From contig NZ_CP041696.1 of NCBI RefSeq assembly GCF_007362955.1, positions 2,790,001-2,854,000 on the forward strand: a DNA stretch of 64,000 nucleotides, in the 5' to 3' direction. Positions within the stretch are counted from its first letter, which is position 1. Every line of letters starts with the position of its first letter. Under the pieces are notes generated by a model. That model was not told where the DNA came from, searched no databases, and saw nothing but the letters and a program-made list of their open reading frames with translations. Both the position numbers and the translations under genes were made by a program. This DNA is from Lysinibacillus fusiformis. GTDB taxonomy: Bacteria > Bacillota > Bacilli > Bacillales_A > Planococcaceae. This document shows positions 36,367 to 45,713 of this stretch, piece after piece.

Positions 36367-37044
36367 GTGAAGCAGGTGCTGGTAATTAAGAATGAACGGT
36401 CTTTAGCAAAGAAAATCGTAAGCGGTCTAAAACAAGAAGGCTATTTCATTTTAACACTTCACAATGAAAACAAAGGTTTAAATATAGTATATGAGCAAGA
36501 TTGGCATATTATCATATTGGATTGGGATTCGTTAAGTATATCTGGACCGGAAATTTGCAGACAAATACGGGCTGTTAAAACGACACCGATAATCATTGTG
36601 ACTGACAATGTGTCCAGCAAGGATTGCATAGCAGGATTACAAGCAGGAGCAGATGATTATATAAGAAAACCATTTGTGAAAGAAGAATTAGTAGCAAGGA
36701 TAGAAGTCATTTTAAGAAGAGGGGATGGTATCCTGCCAAACGAGACTAACTTCTTTCGGTTTAAAGATCTCTTCGTTGATGCATCCCGCAATATTGTGAC
36801 AAAAGGTGGAGAAAATTTCCTGCTTACTAAGCGAGAGTATGACCTACTTGTATTTTTAATCAAGAATAAAAATACAATATTGAGCCGTGAAATGCTTATG
36901 AATCAGGTTTGGGGATATGACGTAGCAGTCAATCCAAATGTAGTGGATTTATATATTGGGTATTTAAGAAAAAAGCTAAAGTGCGAGAAGAAAGACCGAT
37001 ATATTCAAACAATTCATGGCAGGGGCTATTCAATGATTGAATAG
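36367..37044 (+). CDS. Orphan OmpR/PhoB-family response regulator with a degenerate receiver
   Basis: 225 residues: receiver domain (1-115) and a winged-helix DNA-binding domain (about 128-224, ending IQTIHGRGYSMIE). In the receiver, the usual acidic pair after the first strand is replaced by Lys8-Asn9 (VLVIKNERS), while the acceptor Asp52 (IIILDWDS), a Thr (IIIVTDN) and the Lys of RKPF remain. GTG at 36367 follows GAGGTG. No histidine kinase gene follows, so phosphorylation-independent control is possible. Confidence 0.9.
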   Translation: MKQVLVIKNERSLAKKIVSGLKQEGYFILTLHNENKGLNIVYEQDWHIIILDWDSLSISGPEICRQIRAVKTTPIIIVTDNVSSKDCIAGLQAGADDYIRKPFVKEELVARIEVILRRGDGILPNETNFFRFKDLFVDASRNIVTKGGENFLLTKREYDLLVFLIKNKNTILSREMLMNQVWGYDVAVNPNVVDLYIGYLRKKLKCEKKDRYIQTIHGRGYSMIE

Positions 37045-37344
37045 TAAAAATAGATAATAGGTAAAGTACAGTTTGTCACAGTAATCAATATCAAACATAA
37101 TTGAAAAAACACGAGTATAAACAGTTTCTTCCAGTTTTGCTCGTTTTTTTGTTCTATAAAATCTGAAAACTCAAAAGTTTCTGGAAGATATTGAAGATAC
37201 GGAAACTATCAAAAGAACACTTCACGTATTGCTTTTTTGTATCCAATCTATACTTAATGCAAAAAGCAACTTTATTTATCAATTTACATCCTTCACAAGA
37301 TTTTCACATAATTAATGATTATACTATTCCACAGGACGTTCAAA
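37045..37344. other. Intergenic region upstream of the siderophore operon
   Basis: About 300 bases. A 62-codon frame at 37191-37379 has no ribosome-binding site and runs through the Fur box, so I do not count it as a gene. A hairpin-like ACGAGTATAAACAGTTTCTT...GCTCGTTTTTTTG near 37110-37152 could end the response regulator transcript. Confidence 0.4.
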
Positions 37345-37359
37345 TGAAAATGATTATCA
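37345..37359 (+). promoter_or_regulatory. Fur box upstream of the siderophore importer
   Basis: TGAAAATGATTATCA matches the 7-1-7 Fur consensus TGATAATNATTATCA at all but one position. A weaker second match (AATTAATGATTATAC) lies at 37310-37324. Both are about 90-140 bases before the binding-protein gene, so repression by Fur-Fe(II) under iron sufficiency is expected. Confidence 0.82.
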
Positions 37360-37448
37360 ATAGCAATTGGGGTGGATAGCAATTACTATCCAATTCAATC
37401 TATAGACTTCATCATTTTCAAAACAAATTCATTATAAGGAGTATATGT

Positions 37449-38480
37449 ATGAAAAAATCTATGTTTTTAAAATTAGTTGGTATTATGGCAGTTTTGACTT
37501 TGATGTTAGTAGCTTGCTCAGATTCAAGTAATAAAACTAATCAAGAGTCAAAGCCTAATGAGAATAATGGAAGTGAAGAGGTTGCTGTGCCTACGACAGT
37601 AGAAATCACTGATATCCATGGAACTGTTACTGTTCCTGTAAACCCAAAGAATGTAGTTGCTTTGGATAATAGAACTTTTGAAACTTTAGAAGATTGGGAA
37701 ATTGAATTAGTAGCTGTGCCAAAGGATGTAATGCCTGCTGATTCATCATATGTAAAGGATGAATCAGTTCAAAATATTGGAAATCACCGTGAACCAAACC
37801 TTGAAATTATAGCAGCAGCAGACCCTGAACTTGTAATTGTCGGTCAAAGATTTGCTGACTATTACGAAGATATAAAAAAATTAGTGCCAAATGCCACTGT
37901 GATTGATCTTAGTTTTGATGTTTCTGGGGAAGCTGGTGCACCTGGAGAAAGCTTTGTAAATGGATTTAAGGATACTACAATTGCTTTGGGTCAAATTTTT
38001 GATAAAAATGAAGAAGCTAAACAATTGGTAGCTGATTTTGATAAATCTATCGAAGATGCTAAGTCTGCATATAATGGAACAGATACAGTGATGAGTGTGA
38101 TTGTTTCTGGTGGAAATATTGGTTTTTCAGCTCCTCATTCTGGACGTGTTTGGGGACCAATGTATGAAATTTTCGGATGGGTTTCAGCATTAGAAGTTGA
38201 TGGTTCTTCGTCAGATCATCAAGGTGATGAAGTTTCTGTTGAGGCGATTGCACAAAGCAACCCTGATTGGCTTTTCGTACTAGATCGTGATGCTGCAACA
38301 TCTGATGCAGCCACTTCAGCTCCTGCTCAGGATGTTATTGATAACTCACCTGCTCTTCAAAACACAACTGCTGTTTCTAAAGGACAGACTATTTATGCAC
38401 CGGCGGATACTTACACAAATGAATCCATTCAGACTTATATAGAGTTATTTGAAAACCTTGCAAATACTTTAGCTAAATAG
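37449..38480 (+). CDS. Siderophore-binding lipoprotein (YclQ/FatB-like)
   Basis: 343 residues; signal ends LMLVAC (lipid-anchored Cys about 23), then a low-complexity Asn/Glu linker and a two-lobed class III binding fold: TVEITDIHGTVTVPVNPKNVVALD, NIGNHREPNLEIIAAADPELVIV, and the C-terminal NTTAVSKGQTIYAPADTYT. This is the FatB/YclQ group, which binds catecholate or petrobactin-type siderophores; the ligand here is not proven. GGAG precedes the ATG. First gene of a four-gene importer behind a Fur box. Confidence 0.93.
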   Translation: MKKSMFLKLVGIMAVLTLMLVACSDSSNKTNQESKPNENNGSEEVAVPTTVEITDIHGTVTVPVNPKNVVALDNRTFETLEDWEIELVAVPKDVMPADSSYVKDESVQNIGNHREPNLEIIAAADPELVIVGQRFADYYEDIKKLVPNATVIDLSFDVSGEAGAPGESFVNGFKDTTIALGQIFDKNEEAKQLVADFDKSIEDAKSAYNGTDTVMSVIVSGGNIGFSAPHSGRVWGPMYEIFGWVSALEVDGSSSDHQGDEVSVEAIAQSNPDWLFVLDRDAATSDAATSAPAQDVIDNSPALQNTTAVSKGQTIYAPADTYTNESIQTYIELFENLANTLAK

Positions 38481-38499
38481 TGTAAAGGAGTTTAAAATA

Positions 38500-39516
38500 G
38501 TGCCAAAAAATATCACTTCTAGGGTTGAGAATTTTTCTCAACCCCAGTTTTATAACCACAATAAAATATGGACAAAATCTTTTATAGTAGCGATTATAGT
38601 TGTTGTTATTTTAGGCATTATATCACTGTTTACTGGAGTTTACGATATACGTGGACAAGAGGATGGATTAGAGATGTTTTTCATCACTCGTGTTCCGAGA
38701 ACAGTTGCATTAATGCTTACTGGAGCTGCAATGGCAATGGCAGGGCTCGTCATGCAACTGCTTACACAGAATCGCTTTGTTGAACCTACTACAACAGGAA
38801 CGATGGAATGGTCAGGTTTAGGATTGCTTCTTGTTTATTTATTATTTCCCGCCCCAACTTTAGTTATGAGAATGACGGGTGCCATCCTTTTTTCTTTTAT
38901 TGGCACGATGATTTTCTTTTTATTTTTAAGAAGAGTGAAACTTCGTTCGTCTTTAATTGTCCCGATTATTGGACTAATGCTTGGCGCAGTCATTTCTGCA
39001 ATTTCTACTTTTGTTGGACTCCTTTTTCAAATGACGCAAAGTATTGAAAATTGGTTTGTAGGTTCTTTTGCGCCCGTTCAGGTAGGGAGATATGAATATT
39101 TATGGCTAATTATTCTCGTGACGTTGCTTATTTTTATTTATGCCAATAGATTGACTTTAGCTGGACTAGGAGAAGATGTCGCAACAAGTCTTGGTGTTAA
39201 TTACAATAGAGTTGTGTTTGTAGGTACCGCTCTTATTTCTGTTGCAGTTGGAATTGTTGCAGCAGTTATTGGAAACTTACCTTTCTTAGGTTTAATTGTC
39301 CCAAACATTGTTTCAATGTTTAGAGGTGATGATCTTAGGAGCAATTTGCCTTGGGTATGTCTGATAGGAATGGGTACTATAACTGCTTGTGATATCATTT
39401 CTAGGACAATTATCATGCCTTTTGAAGTACCTGTTTCTTTAATACTTGGAACAGTAGGGGCAGTCATATTTATTACTATTTTATTGAGACAAAGAAAACC
39501 AAGGAGGCTACGATGA
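38500..39516 (+). CDS. Siderophore ABC permease (FecCD family, YclN-like)
   Basis: 338 residues with about nine hydrophobic spans. Typical FecCD blocks: RVPRTVALMLTGAAMAMAGLVMQLLTQNRF, VEPTTTGTMEWSGLG, GEDVATSLGVNYNRV and NLPFLGLIVPNIVSMFRGDD. GTG start at 38500, with AAAGGAG upstream. It overlaps the next gene at ATGA. The MEW(S/A)GLG block fits the YclN side of the heterodimer. Confidence 0.93.
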   Translation: MPKNITSRVENFSQPQFYNHNKIWTKSFIVAIIVVVILGIISLFTGVYDIRGQEDGLEMFFITRVPRTVALMLTGAAMAMAGLVMQLLTQNRFVEPTTTGTMEWSGLGLLLVYLLFPAPTLVMRMTGAILFSFIGTMIFFLFLRRVKLRSSLIVPIIGLMLGAVISAISTFVGLLFQMTQSIENWFVGSFAPVQVGRYEYLWLIILVTLLIFIYANRLTLAGLGEDVATSLGVNYNRVVFVGTALISVAVGIVAAVIGNLPFLGLIVPNIVSMFRGDDLRSNLPWVCLIGMGTITACDIISRTIIMPFEVPVSLILGTVGAVIFITILLRQRKPRRLR

Positions 39517-40577
39517 CCACATTAGAATATAGAAATAAAGAAAATGTCGAAATCGATTCTAGCCTCCATCATAAAAATAGGTCAGCTAGGGCTTTTCGTT
39601 CAAAGAAAGAAGAAAAACGTTATTGGATTTTGCTAATAACATTGATTGCTTTCGGTCTCCTTGCTTCATATGGACTTTTAGTTTATAACAATCCAGTTCC
39701 AATCGATTCACCTTCTTTTATCCCAGTTGTGATGAGAAGGATTGTAGCACTTGTTGCAATGATTATTGCTGCGGTTTGTCATAGCTTGTCAACCGTTGCT
39801 TTCCAATCGATTACAAATAATAGAATTATAACGCCTTCACTTTTAGGTTTTGAATCGCTTTACTCAACAATACATACGAGTACAATATTTTTCTTTGGTG
39901 TTAGTGCATTGATCAATTTTAGTGGTATTGGCTCATTTGTTTTTCAAGTTATCCTGATGGTCTTGATGAGTTTGATCCTTTATGGATGGCTACTTTCGGG
40001 GAAATATGGAAATTTGCAACTTATGCTTTTGGTCGGAATCATTATTGGCACTGGGCTGAATTCTGTGTCAACTTTCATGAGAAGACTCCTTGCACCTTCT
40101 GAATTTGATATTTTACAGGCAAGGTTGTTTGGTTCTGTCAATAATGCTGATTCTGCATATTTCCCTATTGTCATTCCGATGGTGATAATTGTAGCATTAT
40201 TAATTATTGCTCATTCTAAAAATTTAAATGTATTGTCACTCGGAAAGGATGTCTCTACCTCTTTTGGCGTTAGACATCAATCTAGTGTAATTTATACGCT
40301 GATATTAGTTGCTATTTTAATGTCCATTTCCACAGCTTTGATTGGACCACTTACTTTCTATGGATTTTTAGTAGCAACTTTGAGTTATCAAGCAGCGCCA
40401 ACTTATGATCATAGATATATTTTTCCAATGGCTCTCGCTATAGGATTTTTAATAATAACGAGTGCATACTTTTTGATGTATCATGTGTTTAACGCGCAAG
40501 GTGTGGTTTCAGTTATTATTGAACTATTTGGTGGAATTATATTTTTAATTGTAATTTTAAGGAAGAGGGCTTTATGA
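39513..40577 (+). CDS. Siderophore ABC permease (FecCD family, YclO-like)
   Basis: 354 residues, membrane protein. A charged cytosolic start of about 40 residues precedes the first span. Family blocks include RRIVALVAMIIAAVCHSLSTVAFQ, ITPSLLGFESLY, GKDVSTSFGVRHQ and LIGPLTFYGFLVATLSYQ. It is the second half of the permease heterodimer and is translationally coupled to both neighbours by four-base overlaps. Confidence 0.93.
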   Translation: MTTLEYRNKENVEIDSSLHHKNRSARAFRSKKEEKRYWILLITLIAFGLLASYGLLVYNNPVPIDSPSFIPVVMRRIVALVAMIIAAVCHSLSTVAFQSITNNRIITPSLLGFESLYSTIHTSTIFFFGVSALINFSGIGSFVFQVILMVLMSLILYGWLLSGKYGNLQLMLLVGIIIGTGLNSVSTFMRRLLAPSEFDILQARLFGSVNNADSAYFPIVIPMVIIVALLIIAHSKNLNVLSLGKDVSTSFGVRHQSSVIYTLILVAILMSISTALIGPLTFYGFLVATLSYQAAPTYDHRYIFPMALAIGFLIITSAYFLMYHVFNAQGVVSVIIELFGGIIFLIVILRKRAL

Positions 40578-41326
40578 TAAAAATCGATAATGTTAAAAAG
40601 TCGTATACGGATAAGGTAGAAATAGGACCTTTGAATATTGAAATACCAAAAGCAGGTTTTACTTCTTTAATTGGACCAAATGGCGCTGGTAAGTCTACAA
40701 CACTTTTGATGATTGGAAGACTTTTGGATATGGAAGAAGGTCAAATCCAAGTGGCAAATATGGATATTTCTGAATCCAAATCAAAAGACTTAGCCAAAAT
40801 TGTGACGATATTGCGCCAAGAAAATCATTTTGTAACGAGGCTGACGATTAGACAACTAGTTGGATTTGGACGTTTTCCTTATTCAAAGGGAAGATTAACC
40901 AAAGAAGATGAAGCTATTATTTCTAAATATATCGACTTTCTAGAATTGACTGATTTAGAAAATAGATATTTAGATGAGCTTTCTGGTGGTCAAAGACAAA
41001 GGGCATATGTAGCGATGGTTTTGTGCCAAGAGACTGAATATGTACTTTTGGATGAACCATTGAACAATCTTGATGTTGCTCGTTCTGTTCAAATGATGGA
41101 GCATTTGAGACGCGCGGCTAATGAATTTGGAAGAACCATTCTGACGGTTATGCATGATATAAATTTTGCAGCCAAATATTCTGATAGAATTTGTGCGATG
41201 AAAGATGGACAAATTGCCACTTTTGGAACAGTAGAAGAGGTTATGGACTCAAAAATTTTGACAGATATTTTTGAAACAAAAATAGAAATTATCGAAGGTC
41301 CTTATGGGCCAATGGCTGTTTATTAG
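40574..41326 (+). CDS. Siderophore ABC ATPase (YclP-like)
   Basis: 250 residues. Walker A GPNGAGKST near residue 36, Q-loop LRQENHF, signature LSGGQRQRAYVAM and Walker B YVLLDEPLNNLD are all present. Starts at an ATG overlapping the previous stop. Completes a binding protein-permease-permease-ATPase operon of about 3.9 kb, ended by a terminator. Confidence 0.94.
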   Translation: MIKIDNVKKSYTDKVEIGPLNIEIPKAGFTSLIGPNGAGKSTTLLMIGRLLDMEEGQIQVANMDISESKSKDLAKIVTILRQENHFVTRLTIRQLVGFGRFPYSKGRLTKEDEAIISKYIDFLELTDLENRYLDELSGGQRQRAYVAMVLCQETEYVLLDEPLNNLDVARSVQMMEHLRRAANEFGRTILTVMHDINFAAKYSDRICAMKDGQIATFGTVEEVMDSKILTDIFETKIEIIEGPYGPMAVY

Positions 41327-41429
41327 TTACAAAATTTAAAAAAAGAAGCATCTCAAAAAATGAGTATGCCCAAAAGACTAATAGAAAATTATATTCTGTA
41401 GCTTGCACAGATCATAACAGCTACTCTAG

Positions 41430-41468
41430 TTGAAGTTGCTGTCTGTATTTTACAGGCGGCAGCTTTTT
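41430..41468 (+). terminator. Terminator of the siderophore operon
   Basis: AAGTTGCTGTCTGT and ACAGGCGGCAGCTT pair with a few G-T pairs around TATTTT, followed by TTTTT. Confidence 0.85.
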
Positions 41469-41524
41469 TGGGTCTCCCTCTCGCAAGAGGGATTTAGATT
41501 ATTATGTAAGAAAAGAAAAAACAC

Positions 41525-41560
41525 AAGTCGCCCTATTAACTTCTTGGGCGACTTTGTCTG
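41525..41560. terminator. Second hairpin terminator, bidirectional form
   Basis: AAGTCGCCC and GGGCGACTT with a 12-base loop. Read on the minus strand a TGTGTTTTTTC tail follows; on the plus strand TGTCTGTTTTTTA. Confidence 0.7.
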
Positions 41561-42512
41561 TTTTTTACAGTAGTCGCTTTTAAATTCTAGCTCTAATATA
41601 TCAGTGGTGGAACGATTAAGGAATAAAGAAAAATCCATTTTATTCTACTGTCCTAGATAATAATTGAATCAATTTCATCATTCATTTTCATATCAATAAA
41701 TGCGAATATTATTAAAGAGATAAAGTAATTGTTCCTATCACATCGTACTATTCCGCTACAGGTGGATGCTTTCCACGGACAAGCTTTATGAAATGAATTC
41801 AATTATATAAAACATATAGTTCTTTACTTCTCACTTAACCACTTCTAACATTTCACAACTTTACAAATCTATTTTTTCTTGATAATGCCCAAACAATGAT
41901 TTTTGAAGAGCATTATCCTCGCAATTTTTCGCAATCATTAACCTATCTTTATAAGATTTACAAACTTTAGGAATAGGTGGAACGAAAATGGATAAACAGA
42001 TCTTCAACGAATGATATAGAAAACTTCTCTTTGGAATCTGTTCACAGCATTTAAGCAATCGTGTCGTTGAGAAAGAACTCCTAATGGAAACTAACCTCTA
42101 AACTATAGGCTAAGTTAACGAATGATGCTTTAGATTCATTAAATTCGTTTATTAAAAATTATATCAAGGAAAATTAATTGTCAAAATATGTTCTAAAAGA
42201 AGCAAAGAGTGATTTTGATTATTGAGAAATAGTTGTTATGATTTGAATATTCTTGATAATGGTGACTATATACCTATTTATCTAGCATTAAATGAAAATT
42301 CTAAAGTTTTTACATAAAACGAATTAACCTAATGGATCTCTGGCTCCTGCTTTTAACTTTGATTATGTTATTAGTTTCAATGTTTTGTGGGATTCAGACT
42401 GTGAAAAAGCGGCACGATATTCTATAAAGAAGTTGAATAAACTCGTTTATGGGAAACTATGTGTAAACATGACGCTGATAGGAATGTTGGTTGAAGACTT
42501 TGGGGTGAGACT
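41561..42512. other. Gene-poor stretch with decayed sequence
   Basis: About 950 bases without a credible gene. A GC-richer piece at about 41749-41785 (TTCCGCTACAGGTGGATGCT) resembles the core of the MITE-like repeats. Short frames (a minus-strand 65-codon one at 41861-42058, and plus-strand pieces such as GDYIPIYLALNENSKVFT near 42261-42316) look like remnants, but I cannot name their parents. Confidence 0.45.
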
Positions 42513-44006
42513 ATGCATAATTTTTTAGATCGATCTACTTTACATAAAGTACAAGTACTACATCTTATTTATAATGAAAATCGATTTTTTTCGAGTTTTG
42601 AGTTAGCTCAAGTTACGGAGTTGTCGGAGAGAACCATTTTGAAGATACTATCGGAAATTTCTTTAGATTTACAAATAATAACAGAATCTGCTTATATAAA
42701 GGAAGAAAAGCCAAAGTATTTTAAATTGGATTACCAAGATCATTTTTCAATTAAAACCGTAGAAAGGCATTATTTACAAAATTCATTAACATATAAAGCT
42801 TGTGATGAGATTTTTCATAATACATTTGATGATATTACTACGTTTTCATTAGAGAATTTCACAAGTTTGGCCTCTATGTATCGACGTATAAATAAAATTA
42901 AGCCCTTGTTAAATCAATTTCATTTGAAATATAAATCTCTACAAACGGTAACTCTTGAAGGTACAGAGAAACAATTTCGTTATTTTTACTATTTGTTCTA
43001 TTGGAATTCATGTTGGGGAGAAGTATGGCCTTTTTCATTAGTTACAAGAGAGGCAATTCTGGAAGTAATGGAGGAAGTGAATATAGAGCTTCCACATTCG
43101 GCGATATATTGGCTCGCCATTTGCTTAACACGTGTGAAATTAGGCTTTCCTATTGGGCAGGATCCAGTGTATTCCACTTTTACAAAACATCATTATCATT
43201 ATGGGGATTTTTCCGAGGTAGTTAAGCGTATATTTAAGAAATTAACCACATTGTCGGACGAAGAGATTGAATTAGAAATAATGTTTTCATTTACATTCAC
43301 TTGTTGTTTACGACATTATGACAAAAAAGATAAAGCAATAAGTTTAATGATGAACTTTGCTCAGCACCATAATCAAGACTTATTCGTGCAAGCGACTTTG
43401 TATTGGATAGAAACATTTATGGATTATTTCTCCATTACACTAAATGTAGAAGAATATGGAGGATTATTTGTGAATTTATTTCATCTCCATTATTTTATTA
43501 TGATTTTTTCTGGTCCATCTTTTTTATTCAAAGAAGATCCTTATCAGAAGAGATTTGAAATGCATGAAACTACTCAAATAGAAATAATGAATCAATTTTA
43601 TGATCGTCTTATGGAAAATGAAGATTTTTCAATTGTTTTTAAACGGAGAGATACTCTGATAGGGCGGTATCACAAATTATTGAAACAAACGATTGATATT
43701 ATTAATAGAGAAGCAATTAAAATTAAAATTGTTTCGATGATAAATGATATTCCACATATATTTGAGCAAATTAAACGTGTCTTTATACATGTTGAATTAT
43801 GTTCAGAGGGTGAAGATGCGGAGTTAATCATTACAGATAGTCTATACTTAAACCTTAAAAAAGAAGCAGGAGAATTGTTTGTATGGAATACGATGCCTAA
43901 AAAAAGTGACTATGAAAGGGTGGGAAAAAGATTACAAGAAATCTATTTAAATAAAAGCCAAGAAACAAATAATCTTTTAATTAAAGCTTTAATATGTCAA
44001 ATCTAA
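42513..44006 (+). CDS. Mga/AtxA-type helix-turn-helix transcriptional regulator
   Basis: 497 residues. The N-terminal winged HTH of the Mga family is visible at about 25-62 (NRFFSSFELAQVTELSERTILKILSEI), followed by a second wHTH-like part and a long helical region in the place of PRD domains (His-containing WLAICLTRV at about residue 205). The C-terminus has an EIIB-like look (KIVSMINDIPHIFEQIKRVF, AELIITDSLY). ATG after GGGGTGAG. Target genes unknown; no PTS genes nearby. Confidence 0.78.
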   Translation: MHNFLDRSTLHKVQVLHLIYNENRFFSSFELAQVTELSERTILKILSEISLDLQIITESAYIKEEKPKYFKLDYQDHFSIKTVERHYLQNSLTYKACDEIFHNTFDDITTFSLENFTSLASMYRRINKIKPLLNQFHLKYKSLQTVTLEGTEKQFRYFYYLFYWNSCWGEVWPFSLVTREAILEVMEEVNIELPHSAIYWLAICLTRVKLGFPIGQDPVYSTFTKHHYHYGDFSEVVKRIFKKLTTLSDEEIELEIMFSFTFTCCLRHYDKKDKAISLMMNFAQHHNQDLFVQATLYWIETFMDYFSITLNVEEYGGLFVNLFHLHYFIMIFSGPSFLFKEDPYQKRFEMHETTQIEIMNQFYDRLMENEDFSIVFKRRDTLIGRYHKLLKQTIDIINREAIKIKIVSMINDIPHIFEQIKRVFIHVELCSEGEDAELIITDSLYLNLKKEAGELFVWNTMPKKSDYERVGKRLQEIYLNKSQETNNLLIKALICQI

Positions 44007-44049
44007 TAGACAATCAATATTAAAGAAAAAATTATAAGAAATTACATAT

Positions 44050-44300
44050 GAAATGCAAGCCATCTTAGATATTGTAACCAAAATTTAGGATGAAAAAAAT
44101 TATTGTTATTAAATACCACAATTGAAGCAGTAAGAGTTGAAGAACCTGGAAGAGGCTATGATATTGTCGTAGAGGTGGTTAAACGTTAACTTCTAATGTA
44201 ACTGATGGAACTCGTAGAAACTCTCGTAGAAACTAATAATGCAAAGTCAACACTTCTCTTGAAACGATTAATACCTTTGTTCAAGATGGGAATCAAATCA
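44050..44300 (+). pseudogene. Remnant of a methyl-accepting chemotaxis protein
   Basis: Two frames together read ILDIVTKI-stop-DEKN and LLLNTTIEAVRVEEPGRGYDIVVEVVKR-stop (to 44189). These match the signalling hairpin tip of chemoreceptors ([41 protein letters not shown]). A further piece LETINTFVQDGNQIMEGM runs to about 44300. Stops, a frameshift and the absence of the sensor half show it is dead. Confidence 0.82.
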
Positions 44301-44323
44301 TGGAAGGGATGAGGGGCACTAAT

Positions 44324-45313
44324 ATGTATGAAAGACTAATACCAGTTGAACTAACCTATTATTTGAAATTGGGAGACGCAGTCGTAATTACGGATGAAAA
44401 TCTAATAATCTTAGATGTCAATAATCAATACAAAAATATCACAGGTTATAAGAAAGAAACTATTATCGGATCACCAGCCAAATTTTTAAACTCAAATATG
44501 AAGCCTATTCTGTATAAATCGTTAAGAAGTGTATTAAGTAATGGTAAATCATGGTCTGGTGTAATGGTCGATATAAAGAATTCACCAGGATTTTGGTATT
44601 CCTTTATAACGATTACGCCTATTAAAATAAATGAACAGATTTACTATGTAGGAATCACACGAAGTGCCGAACAACTTGTAGTAGAAGACAACTATCGAAG
44701 AAAGGAGGAACAAAAAGAATTATTTAAAGTGTTAGCTATATCAAGTGAAATTCGTGATACAGGTATAGTAGATCATCTTTTAAACGTGCAAAAATTAACA
44801 GAAAAATTCTTGTTAACTCTTACTGAAGAGAAAATATATAGCTTATCTGTGAAGTATATAGATAAAATTATTCAATATAGTATATTGCATGACATTGGAA
44901 AATCAGGTATTCCTGAATCAATACTTTATAAACCTGGTCCACTTACATTTTATGAGAGGAAAATAATCGAAATGCATCCGTTAATCGGAGTTGAAGTCTT
45001 ACATAAAATTTCTGATGGAATGAATTATAATATTTTTAATGATATAGAAATAGCAAGTAATATTATTAAATATCATCATGAGAAATGGGATGGTACGGGA
45101 TATCCTGAAGGACTAAAAGGAGAAGATATTCCTTTTGAGGCGAGGGTAATAGCCATAGTAGATGTATTTGAAGCTTTAGTTAGTAAAAGATCTTATAAGA
45201 AGCCTTGGTCAAAAAAAGATGCTTTGTCCTATTTGAAAGAACAAAAAGGAATCCAATTTGATCCTTTCTTAGTTGATGCTTTCATAGAGAGAGTTATTGA
45301 TTTATCAAAATGA
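44324..45313 (+). CDS. PAS and HD-GYP domain protein, probable cyclic-di-GMP phosphodiesterase
   Basis: About 329 residues. An N-terminal PAS domain (about 10-125: GDAVVITDENLIILDVNNQY...ITGYKKETIIGS) is followed by an HD-GYP domain (about 140-325) with ILHDIGKSGIP, PGPLTFYERKIIEMHP and HHEKWDGTGYPEGLKGEDIP, so the HD and GYP signatures are both intact. The ATG at 44324 follows GAGGGG; one at 44300 is possible. No membrane span, so it should be a cytosolic sensor. Substrate specificity is inferred from the family. Confidence 0.9.
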   Translation: MYERLIPVELTYYLKLGDAVVITDENLIILDVNNQYKNITGYKKETIIGSPAKFLNSNMKPILYKSLRSVLSNGKSWSGVMVDIKNSPGFWYSFITITPIKINEQIYYVGITRSAEQLVVEDNYRRKEEQKELFKVLAISSEIRDTGIVDHLLNVQKLTEKFLLTLTEEKIYSLSVKYIDKIIQYSILHDIGKSGIPESILYKPGPLTFYERKIIEMHPLIGVEVLHKISDGMNYNIFNDIEIASNIIKYHHEKWDGTGYPEGLKGEDIPFEARVIAIVDVFEALVSKRSYKKPWSKKDALSYLKEQKGIQFDPFLVDAFIERVIDLSK

Positions 45314-45443
45314 TGAATAGTAGCGAATTCTCTGCTATTATCGAGTAACTAACTACAATGAGTGCATCTTTTAGAAATGTCACAATGGTTTGTATGTCTC
45401 TAAGTGCCACAGACGAACAATATAAGAATTATTTAATATTGAA

Positions 45444-45713
45444 GAGGCTAGGACAAAAGAGAAAAAGTGTTAGATTGACTGCTGTCGATCTAACACTTTT
45501 TTGCTGTAAGCGTTGATGTCCGCTACGGCTGACGCTTTCTGGGGGGCGGGGCCTGAGCCTGTAGTCTCAGGCGTCACGCTAATTCCCCAGGAATCGCTGC
45601 CTTCGCTATTATCAACTAGTGCTCTCTTCTAAATTCCCCTTCATTTTAGATAGCAAAAATTTAATAACGCCTTTGCTCCTCTTTCTTAAAATTTATAGTT
45701 TTGTCCCAAGCTC
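45444..45713. mobile_element. MITE-like dispersed repeat, copy 2
   Basis: 270 bp, same orientation as copy 1 (23748-24000). Ends are GAGGCTAGGACA and TTGTCCCAAGCTC, so each terminal repeat has about one change. The terminator-like hairpin (GTGTTAGAT...ATCTAACAC, TTTTTT) and the TTAATAACG...TTGCTCCTCTTTCTTAAAATTTA tail are almost identical to copy 1. The GC-rich core differs: an extra stem CCTGAGCC...GTCTCAGGCGT is present here. Confidence 0.85.

Noticed and set aside
37191-37379. 62-codon frame as a gene
   Set aside because: No ribosome-binding site, it contains the Fur box, and its composition is that of translated promoter DNA.
41861-42058. 65-codon minus-strand frame as a gene
   Set aside because: No ribosome-binding site and no recognisable family; treated as decayed or chance sequence.
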